DNA of 6,790 nucleotides from Prevotellaceae bacterium UBA3646 (GTDB lineage Bacteria > Bacteroidota > Bacteroidia > Bacteroidales > Bacteroidaceae). The stretch covers positions 1 to 6,790 of the forward strand of contig DFKL01000128.1 of the NCBI GenBank assembly GCA_002373535.1, in the 5' to 3' direction. A program made the position numbers and the translations under genes. A model generated the notes under the pieces. That model was not told the DNA's origin. It searched no databases and saw nothing but the letters and a program-made list of their open reading frames with translations. Shown one piece after another: positions 1-6,790 of this stretch (its first letter is position 1; the number at the start of each line of letters is the position of its first letter).

Positions 1-914
1 ACCCACCACAGCTTCTGGTCCCATTCCAGCTGCTGCAGGGGGCGACCAAGACGATCCATGAAATAGAATATGCCGCCGTACTGCTTGTCCCAACCGTATT
101 CGACCTCGCGAAGCGCTATGTGCACGGCCTTGTCTATCAGGTCCTGACGTCCGAGGCGCTTGCCCAGGTCCATGATGAACCACATGGCTTCGATGGCATG
201 GCCGGGATTCTGCAGGCGTCCCTCGTGGCAGTCTACGAGCTTGCCGTCCTGGCTGACACACTCTACTATCATGTCAAGCTCTGGACGATAGAATACATCC
301 AACACCTCGTGCAGGCAGACATCTATGGTCTCCTGCAGGAACTGCGGATCAAGAAGGTCCTCGATCTCGAGCGCCACGTTGCACAGTATCATTGGCAGGT
401 CGAAAGTCTTGAGGGCACGTGCTCCCGGGGCAGCCTTGCTCCACCGCCCTTTGGGGCATTTGCGCTTATCGAGGACTATGTTGAAGGTCTTGAGGGCAAT
501 GTCGGCATACTCCTTGTTACCCGTAGCCTTGTATAGCTGGCCGAAGGCGATAACGGCAAACGTATAGGAGAAGATATTGTATGGCTCGACAAGGGGGTGT
601 CCCTCGCGGTCAAGAGAGAAGTACCAGTTGAGGTTTCCGTCGTGACCGTACTTCCTGAGGAACTCTGCTCCCTGTATGGCTGCGTCAAGCCATTCCTGAC
701 GTCTTTCGACCTTGTTGTAAAGCGTCGCCAGCATCCACACCTCGCGCCCCTGAAGCCATATGAACTTGTCGGTGTCGTACACCTGACCGTCACGTTCTAT
801 GCAGGTAAAGTAGCCGCCGTATTCGGCATCTATGCTGTTTTGCATCCAAAAGGGCATTACCCTGTCGAGCAGCTCGCTCTTGTACTGAGCGGCAAGTTGT
901 TTGAAGTCTATCAT
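1..914 (-). CDS. nanE: N-acylglucosamine 2-epimerase (AGE/RnBP family), 3' end cut by window edge
   Basis: Cytoplasmic enzyme that interconverts ManNAc and GlcNAc without phosphorylation, the step after sialate lyase in the Bacteroidetes pathway. I translated the frame from the ATG at 914 to the left edge: 304 residues with no stop, against about 390-400 for the family, so roughly the last quarter is missing. It starts MIDFKQLAAQYKSELLDRV. Family hallmarks are visible: an early FWMQNSIDAEYGGYFTC segment, KFIWLQGREVWML near residue 50, NPGHAIEAMWF with His239 (a conserved catalytic-type histidine region), and EWDQKLWW at the cut end. These are AGE (alpha/alpha)6-barrel motifs. The start lies one base after the stop of the symporter gene (TAA-A-ATG) and has an AAGGAA box 6 bases upstream, so translation is probably coupled. 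In B. fragilis the equivalent epimerase is called nanE, which is not the same family as E. coli NanE. The alternative, a cellobiose 2-epimerase, shares the fold, but the lyase neighbour favours ManNAc. Confidence 0.9.
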   Translation of the reverse strand, partial: MIDFKQLAAQYKSELLDRVMPFWMQNSIDAEYGGYFTCIERDGQVYDTDKFIWLQGREVWMLATLYNKVERRQEWLDAAIQGAEFLRKYGHDGNLNWYFSLDREGHPLVEPYNIFSYTFAVIAFGQLYKATGNKEYADIALKTFNIVLDKRKCPKGRWSKAAPGARALKTFDLPMILCNVALEIEDLLDPQFLQETIDVCLHEVLDVFYRPELDMIVECVSQDGKLVDCHEGRLQNPGHAIEAMWFIMDLGKRLGRQDLIDKAVHIALREVEYGWDKQYGGIFYFMDRLGRPLQQLEWDQKLWW

Positions 915-915
915 T

Positions 916-3423
916 TTATTTCCTTATTACAAACGACATAATGTATGATATGATCACACAGACCACAATGCCTGTGGCTCCGAAGAGGAATAGGCTGGCA
1001 TCCGTGCAGTAGCTCATCCAGAACACGACTATCTCGCCTGCCACAAAACCGGTAAAGGCTGCATATCCCTTGACACGCTGCATAAACACCGCGACGAGGA
1101 ACAGCCCGCCCAATCCGCTGGTCAGCAGACCGAGGATGGTATTGAAGTAGTCGAGCAGGGACTGGATATTCCACGTCGCCATTAGCAAAGCTACCACGAG
1201 GCCTATGAGGCCGCTGAGGATACACGTCCAACGTGCAATGACGAGCAGTTGCACAGAGGATATCGACGGCCGGAAACGTTGTACGAAATCTACGCTGAAG
1301 GCCGTAGACACACTGTTGATATTGCTGGATATAGTACTCATGGTGGCAGCAAAGATTGCGGCAATAAGCAGGCCTGCGACTCCTGCCGGCATCTGGCTCA
1401 TCATGAAGAACGGGAATATGGCGTCGGACTGAGTCATGGTGACATCCAACTGTGCAGGGTGCGTCTTGTAGAACGTATACAGGCCTGTACCTATCATATA
1501 GAAAGCCACGGAGATGAACACGGACATAAAGCCGTTCACCATGATGCTCTGTCCGGCGGACTTCTCGTCCTTGGTGGTCATATACCGCTGGATGACAGTC
1601 TGGTCCGAGGTGTATGATATCAGGTTGTTGGCCAGTCCGCCGATGATTACCACCCACCATGTGGCTGAAGACCATCCGTTACTCCAGTCAAAGAGGCGCA
1701 GCTTGTCGTTGTCCAACGCTATCTCGATGCAGGACGACACGCCTCCTGCCGTATTCAGCATAAGGTAGGCTGCGGCAAAGACGGCACCTCCGACCAGAAT
1801 GATGCCCTGTACCACATCACCCCAGATAACTGCCTCGACGCCGCCCATAGTACAGTAGACTATCGTCACGAGTCCCATGAGCAGTATACAGAGATATATG
1901 TCTATCCCCGTGACTGCCGTCAGAGCCAGCGACGGCAGGTACATGACGAGGGCCATGCGTGCAACCATGAACGCACAGAACAGGGCCGAGGACATGAGTC
2001 GCGTTGCCAGATTGAAGCGTTCCTCCAGAATCTCGTATGCACTGGCGACCTTCAGTTTCCGGAAATATGGCAGATAGTATTTGATTACCGGGATGCCCAC
2101 TATGGGTATCATCCACAGCATGGGATAATAGGTCCAGTCTGTCGTATATGCCTTTGCCGGTATTGCCATATATGTTATGGCACTCAGCATGGTGGCATAT
2201 ATGCTGATACCTGCTGCCCACCAAGGAATACGTCCGCCGCCCTTGAAAAAGTCGTCAGCACCGTTCTCCTTGCGCATAAAATACACACCCATTCCCAACA
2301 TGGCGACCAGGTACAGTGCCAATACGGTCCAGTTGAGCCAGCCGAAATCGTGACGGGTGGTAATCCGCACTTCGCTGACGTCGGCACTGCGCACGCCAGG
2401 CATAGTCTCTCCGCCCGAATAATACCACACCTGACCATCAGGGCTCTTGGTAAGGCAGGCTCCCGCACGTGCCAGCAACGAATCACCAGGCAGCAGTGCC
2501 CACGAGTCTGTGATTGTATGGTATGCCAGCACATCCTGGCGGAACCTGTACCACTGTGGCTGATGCCGGAGATACAGACTGTCATGCCGTCCGCTGATAG
2601 CGTCATAGAATATCCGATAGTCTACACCTCCGAAGAACAGGATATGACTGTAACCGGACGTGGCACTGGCAGCTCCGACTATAGCCTGGCGCTCAAGGTA
2701 GGCCGAAGTCTCCATATTGCCGTTTTCCGGACTGACTTTGGACGGTCCCTGCACCCACAGATTTGCAGGACTGGTACGATGCCACTGGTGCGTTTTCAGA
2801 TCCATATAGACACCATCGCTGTACACCTCGGCCTTCTGGCCTAACGAATCTACACGTGGCTGATATCCACCGAAGACAAAGAGGGCTGCACCTGCAGCTG
2901 TATTCTGCACCTGTACGCAAGGCTGCAGGCGGCACTTGTCCGGCAGGGTATCCAACGCCACCCAGCGCAACGGCTTTTCCCAACGGGCACCGTAGACGAC
3001 ACTGTTGGGCTTGCCGAAGCTCTGACCTCCTGCGACATATATCGTCCCGTCGTAGTATGTGGCAGCAAAGTTGTCAAGGCCGACGGGCAACGGCGTACAC
3101 ATTTCGCGATCGCTATTGTTAGGATAGAACTCGCAGGTAGTCAGCGAGCTGCTCCCACACTGCCCACCGAGGAACAATACACCGTCTCCTATCTGTACAC
3201 TTGCGCCGTAGGCCTGAGGGTAGAATTTCTTCTCGCCCCCGTCGGCACAAGGCTTGTCCGGGAAGTTGCATCCGCCCCATGTCCACAGACCGTTATTTAT
3301 CCATCCTGCATAATGGCCCGATACCGCATGCCTCATGGGTATACCCCTGGTCACGCTGACCTGATTCTGGGAGAATGCCAGGAGCGGCAGGAGGATCAGT
3401 ATCGAGAATATAGTCTTTTTCAT
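916..3423 (-). CDS. Kelch-type cyclically permuted mutarotase fused to a sodium:solute symporter (probable sialic acid anomerase-transporter)
   Basis: One 835-residue chain with two functional halves. Residues 1-18 are a signal peptide (MKKTIFSILILLPLLAFS). Residues about 24-356 are a beta-propeller with six Gly-Gly Kelch hallmarks at 50-51, 86-87, 132-133, 185-186, 265-266 and 337-338. The early GGCNFPD and DGGEKKFYP blocks resemble the cyclically permuted NanM/YjhT mutarotase family, which speeds interconversion of sialic acid anomers in the periplasm. Residues about 361-835 are a full-length SSS-family Na+ symporter: first membrane helix near 363-383, GGGRIPWWAAGISIYATMLSA (395-415), YEILEERFN (463-471), GGVEAVIWGDVVQ (527-539), SDQTVIQRYM (606-615), and AATMSTISSNINS (692-704), where SSS transporters bind Na+. 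The frame also runs 18 bases further to a TTG at 3441, but the ATG at 3423 begins a clean signal peptide and is preferred. It lies 22 bases after the lyase stop and 1 base before the epimerase. Substrate Neu5Ac is inferred from the neighbours; another acidic or amino sugar is possible. Confidence 0.9.
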   Translation of the reverse strand: MKKTIFSILILLPLLAFSQNQVSVTRGIPMRHAVSGHYAGWINNGLWTWGGCNFPDKPCADGGEKKFYPQAYGASVQIGDGVLFLGGQCGSSSLTTCEFYPNNSDREMCTPLPVGLDNFAATYYDGTIYVAGGQSFGKPNSVVYGARWEKPLRWVALDTLPDKCRLQPCVQVQNTAAGAALFVFGGYQPRVDSLGQKAEVYSDGVYMDLKTHQWHRTSPANLWVQGPSKVSPENGNMETSAYLERQAIVGAASATSGYSHILFFGGVDYRIFYDAISGRHDSLYLRHQPQWYRFRQDVLAYHTITDSWALLPGDSLLARAGACLTKSPDGQVWYYSGGETMPGVRSADVSEVRITTRHDFGWLNWTVLALYLVAMLGMGVYFMRKENGADDFFKGGGRIPWWAAGISIYATMLSAITYMAIPAKAYTTDWTYYPMLWMIPIVGIPVIKYYLPYFRKLKVASAYEILEERFNLATRLMSSALFCAFMVARMALVMYLPSLALTAVTGIDIYLCILLMGLVTIVYCTMGGVEAVIWGDVVQGIILVGGAVFAAAYLMLNTAGGVSSCIEIALDNDKLRLFDWSNGWSSATWWVVIIGGLANNLISYTSDQTVIQRYMTTKDEKSAGQSIMVNGFMSVFISVAFYMIGTGLYTFYKTHPAQLDVTMTQSDAIFPFFMMSQMPAGVAGLLIAAIFAATMSTISSNINSVSTAFSVDFVQRFRPSISSVQLLVIARWTCILSGLIGLVVALLMATWNIQSLLDYFNTILGLLTSGLGGLFLVAVFMQRVKGYAAFTGFVAGEIVVFWMSYCTDASLFLFGATGIVVCVIISYIMSFVIRK
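920..925 (-). promoter_or_regulatory. Shine-Dalgarno-like box for the epimerase, inside the symporter coding region
   Basis: On the minus strand this reads AAGGAA, with the AGGA core ending 6 bases before the epimerase ATG at 914, the same spacing as at the sulfatase. It sits in the last codons of the transporter fusion (ending FVIRK). It supports the ATG at 914 and coupled translation across the one-base gap. The lyase and fusion genes show no comparable box. Confidence 0.45.
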
Positions 3424-3445
3424 TGTCTGCTTTTTTACCAAACGA

Positions 3446-4369
3446 CTACAACTGGTTGCACCGCTGGAAGAAGCCTATTTCCTCCAGCTCCTTGCGAAGC
3501 TGGACCTCCTCCTCTGCCGTCATATTCTGGAACGGCGTCCGGTTAGGCCCCAGGTCGAGGCCTATCAGCTTCATTATACGCTTGCCGCCTACTATATTGC
3601 CACGGAAATGACAGATTACGTTGATTACCAGCTGCGAGAAGTTCTGACGCTCACGAGCCGTCTCGATATCCCCCTCATTCCATGCCTGGACGATGCCAAC
3701 CAGCTCCCTGCCGTTGTAGTTGGTCGTTCCGCCTATGCCGCCGCGCGCCCCGCCCATTGCCAGCGAGGGCAGTATAGTCTCGTCCTGACCGTGCAGCATA
3801 TCGAACTTGCCACCAGCATACAGACGGCACTGGTTATATTCGTAAATACTCTCAAAGGTATATTTTATACCTGCAAAGTTAGGAATGCGCCCGTCAACTG
3901 CCTGAAGGAACTGCACCATCGGAAGGTACGCACCGTTGAAGGCAGGGATGTGATAATAGTAGAAAGGCAGGTCAGGGGCTCCGGCGGCAATCTCCTCGCA
4001 GTACTTGACCAGTTCCTCTATGCGGCCTATCTTGGGGAACGGAGGAGCCATTGCACCTATGCCCCATGCACCTATCTTCTGTGCATGCTCAGCCAGCATA
4101 CGGCTGTTACGCACACAGCACGAGCCCACATGCACAATCACCTTGAACCCCTCTGGTGCAGCCGCAATCCATGCCTCGGCAAGACGCATACGCTCGTCCT
4201 CGGTAAGCATATATCCCTCGCCGCTGCTGCCGTTTATAAACACACCCTTCAGACCGTTCTTGTGCAACATACGTGCATACGCAGGAATCGGTTCAAGATT
4301 AACGTCACCATTTTCATAAAAAGGAGTAAACGGGGCATCTATGAGCCCCACGATCTTTTCAAATGCCAT
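3446..4369 (-). CDS. nanA: N-acetylneuraminate lyase (DapA/NAL class I aldolase family)
   Basis: Cytoplasmic aldolase that cleaves N-acetylneuraminate to ManNAc and pyruvate through a Schiff base. The protein has 307 residues, the usual NAL length, and no signal peptide. Visible active-site elements: GVFINGSSGEG (42-52), where Ser48-Ser49-Gly-Glu match the carboxylate-binding GSTGE loop of E. coli NanA; YYYHIPAFNG (137-146), with Tyr139 in the position of the catalytic tyrosine; and GIKYT (167-171), with Lys169 as the Schiff-base lysine. The YHIPA and GIKYT forms fit NAL better than dihydrodipicolinate synthase, which normally has YNVP. The ATG at 4369 follows the sulfatase stop by 7 bases, and the stop (TAG, 3446-3448) is 22 bases before the preferred start of the transporter fusion. 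The upstream bases are A/T-rich with no Shine-Dalgarno box, common in Bacteroidetes. In B. fragilis the same role is named nanL. Family membership is firm; the exact substrate rests on motifs plus context. Confidence 0.92.
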   Translation of the reverse strand: MAFEKIVGLIDAPFTPFYENGDVNLEPIPAYARMLHKNGLKGVFINGSSGEGYMLTEDERMRLAEAWIAAAPEGFKVIVHVGSCCVRNSRMLAEHAQKIGAWGIGAMAPPFPKIGRIEELVKYCEEIAAGAPDLPFYYYHIPAFNGAYLPMVQFLQAVDGRIPNFAGIKYTFESIYEYNQCRLYAGGKFDMLHGQDETILPSLAMGGARGGIGGTTNYNGRELVGIVQAWNEGDIETARERQNFSQLVINVICHFRGNIVGGKRIMKLIGLDLGPNRTPFQNMTAEEEVQLRKELEEIGFFQRCNQL

Positions 4370-4376
4370 TGTATTT

Positions 4377-5948
4377 TTATTTTATTTCGTTTTCTATATT
4401 GTCATCATATTGTTTCTGCAGTTTCCTGAGCCTGGCATGCATCTGACGGCGGACGGCGGAATATTTCCTGTCACCGTATACATTGTGCATCTCCGCAGGG
4501 TCAGTCTTCAGGTCATACAGTTCCCATGCATCGATGTCGCCATAGAAATGTATCAGCTTGTACCTGTCGGTACGTACGCCATAGTGACGCCTTACACTAT
4601 GCTCGGCAGGATACTCATAGTAGTGATAGTAAATCGCATCGCGCCATTTGCCGACAGTCTTCTCACCCTTCAGCAGAGGCACGAGACTCATGCCCTGTAT
4701 GTCAGCTGGAATCCTGGCACCGGCCATCTCCAGGAACGTAGGAGCATAGTCGATATTCTGTACCATTTCCATAACCTCGCCATGACGTCTGTATCCCTGT
4801 GGCAAGTGCATCAGCAAGGGAGTGTTCAGGCTCTCCTCATACATGAAACGCTTGTCAAACCATCCATGCTCACCCATATAGAAACCCTGGTCGGAGGTGT
4901 AGACAATCAATGTGTTGTCATACAATCCATGCGACTTGAGGTAGTCCAGCAAGCGCCCCACCTCGTCGTCCAGAGACTTGGTAACCTTGGCATAATCACG
5001 CATATAGCGCTGGAACTTCCACTCCGTGAGAGCATCATCCTTTGGCGAAGTGGCCTTGTAGTGACGATACGAGGGGAAACGGCGGAAAAAGTCGCACGAC
5101 AGACTGTCGTGGAAAGCCCAGTATGCCTGACGGTCTTCCTTGCCGAGGCGATTGACATAGTCGAGGTAAGACTGGGACAGACGGCTGCTGTCACCTGGCA
5201 AGTAGGCCTTGTTGTCGTATGCCAGGTCCATGTCATGCTGGCTGGCAATGGTCATCTCCTGCAGCCCTGCTGCGACACGGCCGTTCCAGTCATCGTTGAA
5301 ATTTGCCGGTTTTTCGAAAGTCCTGTCTTCGTATTCGCGCATGTACTTCAGTTCCGGAAGCCAGTCGCGGTGACAAGCCTTGTGATGGACGAACAGGATG
5401 AACGGACGGCTCCTGTCACGATGCTCCATCCAGTCGATAGCCTTGTTCGTAATGATATTCGTACAATAGCCCTGCTCGCGCCTGACGCTGCCATCCATCT
5501 GGATAAAATCCGGGTTGTAGTACTCACCCTGGCCGCGCAGGACTTCATAATAGTCAAACCCTGTAGGTGTGCTTACCAGGTGCCATTTGCCGATCAGGGC
5601 CGTCTGATATCCCGCCTGCTGCATCAGCTTGGGCATTGTCTGCTGACTGCCGTCGAAGACTCCGTGCTCGTTGTTCGTAAACCCGTTCTTATGACTGTGC
5701 TTGCCTGTTATCATGCACGCACGGCTCGGGCCCGAAAGGCTGTTGGCCACGAAACTGTTACGAAACAAGACACCGTCCCTGGCTATACGGTCCAGGTTGG
5801 GAGTCTGCACTGGGCTGTTGCCATACGCACTGAGCATCTGTGCCGTATGGTCGTCAGTCATGATGTACACGATGTTGGGACGCTGAGCCTGCGCCGAGGC
5901 ACCGGCAGCGGCAATAGCCAACGAGAAGAACGCTAATCCTTTCTGCAT
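4377..5948 (-). CDS. secreted serine-type sulfatase (family S1, possibly GlcNAc-6-sulfatase-like)
   Basis: Hydrolyses sulfate esters, probably on a host glycan in the periplasm or outside. The protein has 523 residues. Residues 1-19 form a signal peptide (MQKGLAFFSLAIAAAGASA) with an AxA-type cleavage site and no lipobox cysteine. The metal-binding start RPNIVYIMTDDH has Asp32-Asp33. The modification motif is SGPSRACMITG (72-82), so Ser72 is the residue expected to become formylglycine and Arg76 its partner. Ser instead of Cys means an anSME radical-SAM maturase should be encoded elsewhere. Further active-site landmarks are GKWH (Lys121, His123), KACHRDW (His193), and TSDQGFYMGEHGWFDK (351-366: Asp353, Gln354, His361, Lys366). 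The C-terminal part (about 400-523) looks like the usual small sulfatase C-domain. The KACHR and DQGF-EHGWFDK pattern recalls the human GNS-like S1_11 group (GlcNAc-6-sulfatases), but this subfamily call is from memory and tentative. Start ATG at 5948 overlaps the uvrA end by 16 bases and has an AAAGGAA box 6 bases upstream. Confidence 0.9.
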   Translation of the reverse strand: MQKGLAFFSLAIAAAGASAQAQRPNIVYIMTDDHTAQMLSAYGNSPVQTPNLDRIARDGVLFRNSFVANSLSGPSRACMITGKHSHKNGFTNNEHGVFDGSQQTMPKLMQQAGYQTALIGKWHLVSTPTGFDYYEVLRGQGEYYNPDFIQMDGSVRREQGYCTNIITNKAIDWMEHRDRSRPFILFVHHKACHRDWLPELKYMREYEDRTFEKPANFNDDWNGRVAAGLQEMTIASQHDMDLAYDNKAYLPGDSSRLSQSYLDYVNRLGKEDRQAYWAFHDSLSCDFFRRFPSYRHYKATSPKDDALTEWKFQRYMRDYAKVTKSLDDEVGRLLDYLKSHGLYDNTLIVYTSDQGFYMGEHGWFDKRFMYEESLNTPLLMHLPQGYRRHGEVMEMVQNIDYAPTFLEMAGARIPADIQGMSLVPLLKGEKTVGKWRDAIYYHYYEYPAEHSVRRHYGVRTDRYKLIHFYGDIDAWELYDLKTDPAEMHNVYGDRKYSAVRRQMHARLRKLQKQYDDNIENEIK

Positions 5949-6790
5949 AGTATTTCCTTTAGATATTTTCCTGTATAGCCCACATTGGACTGTGCGACCT
6001 GCTCAGGCGTTCCGCAAACCAGCAGCTGACCGCCGCCGCGACCGCCGTCGGGTCCCATGTCTATAATCCAGTCGGCACACTTGATTACGTCCATGTTATG
6101 CTCTATGATGATTACACTGTTACCCTTTTCGACAAGCCTGTCCAGCACACCCAGCAAGATACGTATGTCCTCGAAATGCAATCCCGTCGTAGGCTCGTCC
6201 AATATATACAATGTGCGTCCCGTGTCCCTGCGTCCAAGTTCCGTGGCCAGCTTTACACGCTGGCTTTCACCGCCCGAAAGCGTAGTACTGGACTGCCCCA
6301 GTTTGATATATCCGAGCCCCACGTCCTGCAAGACCTTGATCTTATGCAATATCGCAGGCTGATTTTCGAAAAACTCCACGGCCTGGTTCACGGTCATGTC
6401 CAGAACCTCCCCGATATTCTTGCCACGGAAGCGCACCTCCAGCGTCTCCCTGTTATACCTGCGTCCCCGGCAGTCCTCGCACATCACGGAAACGTCCGGC
6501 AGGAAGTTCATCTCTATGCTGCGATACCCGTTGCCCGAGCACGTCTCGCATCGCCCGCCCCTGACATTGAACGAAAACCTGCCAGGCTTGTAGCCGCGGA
6601 TTCTTGATTCCGGCAACTCGACAAACAAGTTGCGTATATCGTTGAACACGTTGGTATACGTAGCAGGGTTGCTGCGCGGAGTACGCCCCAGGGGACTCTG
6701 GTCTACACACACCACCTTGTCAATATATTCAATACCCTCGATACTGTCATAATCCAGAGGATCCTTCAGCGAGCGGTAGAAATGCTGCGA
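5933..6790 (-). CDS. uvrA: excinuclease ABC subunit A, C-terminal portion (5' end cut by window edge)
   Basis: DNA-damage recognition ATPase of nucleotide excision repair, acting with UvrB and UvrC in the cytoplasm. The frame is open through the right edge; the 285 residues seen are about the last 30 percent of a roughly 940-residue protein. Reading from the edge: a DQSPLGRTPRSNPATYT block (about 30-46), the second zinc module with cysteine pairs CETC (81-84) and CEDC (104-107), RYNRETLEV, DVGLGYIKLGQ, the ABC signature LSGGESQRVKLA (171-182), Walker B YILDEPTTGL (195-204), and the switch histidine in IIIEHN (His231). All key residues are intact, so this looks functional. The GTG at 6715 that could be taken as a start is internal. 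The stop (TAG, 5933-5935) falls inside the next gene's signal-peptide codons. Bacteroidetes may carry more than one uvrA; the fragment is typical of the canonical type, but paralogue status cannot be decided. Confidence 0.97.
   Translation of the reverse strand, partial: SQHFYRSLKDPLDYDSIEGIEYIDKVVCVDQSPLGRTPRSNPATYTNVFNDIRNLFVELPESRIRGYKPGRFSFNVRGGRCETCSGNGYRSIEMNFLPDVSVMCEDCRGRRYNRETLEVRFRGKNIGEVLDMTVNQAVEFFENQPAILHKIKVLQDVGLGYIKLGQSSTTLSGGESQRVKLATELGRRDTGRTLYILDEPTTGLHFEDIRILLGVLDRLVEKGNSVIIIEHNMDVIKCADWIIDMGPDGGRGGGQLLVCGTPEQVAQSNVGYTGKYLKEILCRKD
5953..5960 (-). promoter_or_regulatory. Shine-Dalgarno-like box for the sulfatase, inside the uvrA coding region
   Basis: On the minus strand this reads AAAGGAAA, with the AGGA core ending 6 bases before the sulfatase ATG at 5948. 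It lies within the last codons of uvrA. It supports the ATG at 5948 as the real start and suggests that ribosomes finishing uvrA can restart on the sulfatase. Bacteroidetes often lack such boxes, so its presence is informative but not proof of use. Confidence 0.5.

Noticed and set aside
120..941. Several plus-strand open frames (120-536, 597-941) and one minus-strand frame opposite or within the epimerase
   Set aside because: They are shadows of the epimerase, whose own frame gives continuous AGE-family sequence.
911..1675. 254-codon minus-strand frame overlapping the symporter half in another phase
   Set aside because: No recognisable domain; the overlapping frame encodes a continuous SSS transporter.
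4370..4400. A/T-rich stretch before the lyase considered as a promoter
   Set aside because: No Bacteroidetes-type TAnnTTTG or TTTG pair at the right spacing was found, and most of the stretch codes for the sulfatase C-terminus (ENEIK).
3608..4429. 273-codon plus-strand open frame opposite the lyase
   Set aside because: Same codon-aligned antisense effect; no family motifs, while the minus strand has clear NAL active-site residues.
4341..5936. 531-codon open frame on the plus strand covering the whole sulfatase
   Set aside because: It is codon-aligned antisense to the sulfatase. It stays open because the sulfatase almost never uses TTA, CTA or TCA codons; the frame stops exactly at the TTA leucine codon 5. 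The translation shows no recognisable domain.
5933..6715. GTG at 6715 as the start of a short stand-alone UvrA-like protein
   Set aside because: The frame continues upstream to the window edge with typical UvrA sequence (KDPLDYDSIEGIEYIDKV), so the GTG is an internal valine.

Overview
The window looks like chromosomal DNA of a Bacteroidales bacterium (Bacteroides/Prevotella-like gut lineage), with G+C near one half by eye. The evidence is the Bacteroidetes-style UvrA C-terminus, a serine-type sulfatase, and a sialic-acid pathway that uses a lyase plus an AGE-type (non-phosphorylated) 2-epimerase, as described for Bacteroides fragilis. The genus cannot be fixed from the sequence alone.

Every real gene is on the minus strand and the window is almost entirely coding. 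In transcription order (right to left): the C-terminal part of uvrA (enters at the right edge, ends at 5933); a secreted serine-type sulfatase (5948-4377, overlapping uvrA by 16 bases); an N-acetylneuraminate lyase (4369-3446, 7-base gap); a fusion of a Kelch-type cyclically permuted mutarotase with a sodium:solute symporter (3423-916, 22-base gap from the preferred ATG); and an N-acylglucosamine 2-epimerase (starts at 914 after a 1-base gap, leaves at the left edge). No promoter, terminator, RNA gene, repeat, mobile element or CRISPR array could be supported, and no stretch over 300 bases lacks a gene.

The four genes after uvrA make a coherent proposal. The periplasmic sulfatase removes sulfate from a host glycan sugar (inferred to be GlcNAc-6-sulfate or similar on mucin or glycosaminoglycan). 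The periplasmic propeller interconverts anomers of free sialic acid, and the attached symporter imports it with Na+. The cytoplasmic lyase splits Neu5Ac into ManNAc and pyruvate, and the epimerase turns ManNAc into GlcNAc for phosphorylation by a ROK kinase encoded elsewhere. No sialidase, outer-membrane porin/SusCD pair, kinase or regulator is visible here.

The most notable points are the single-chain mutarotase-symporter fusion, the translational-style overlap of the sulfatase with the DNA-repair gene uvrA, and the presence of a sulfatase within a sialic-acid cluster.
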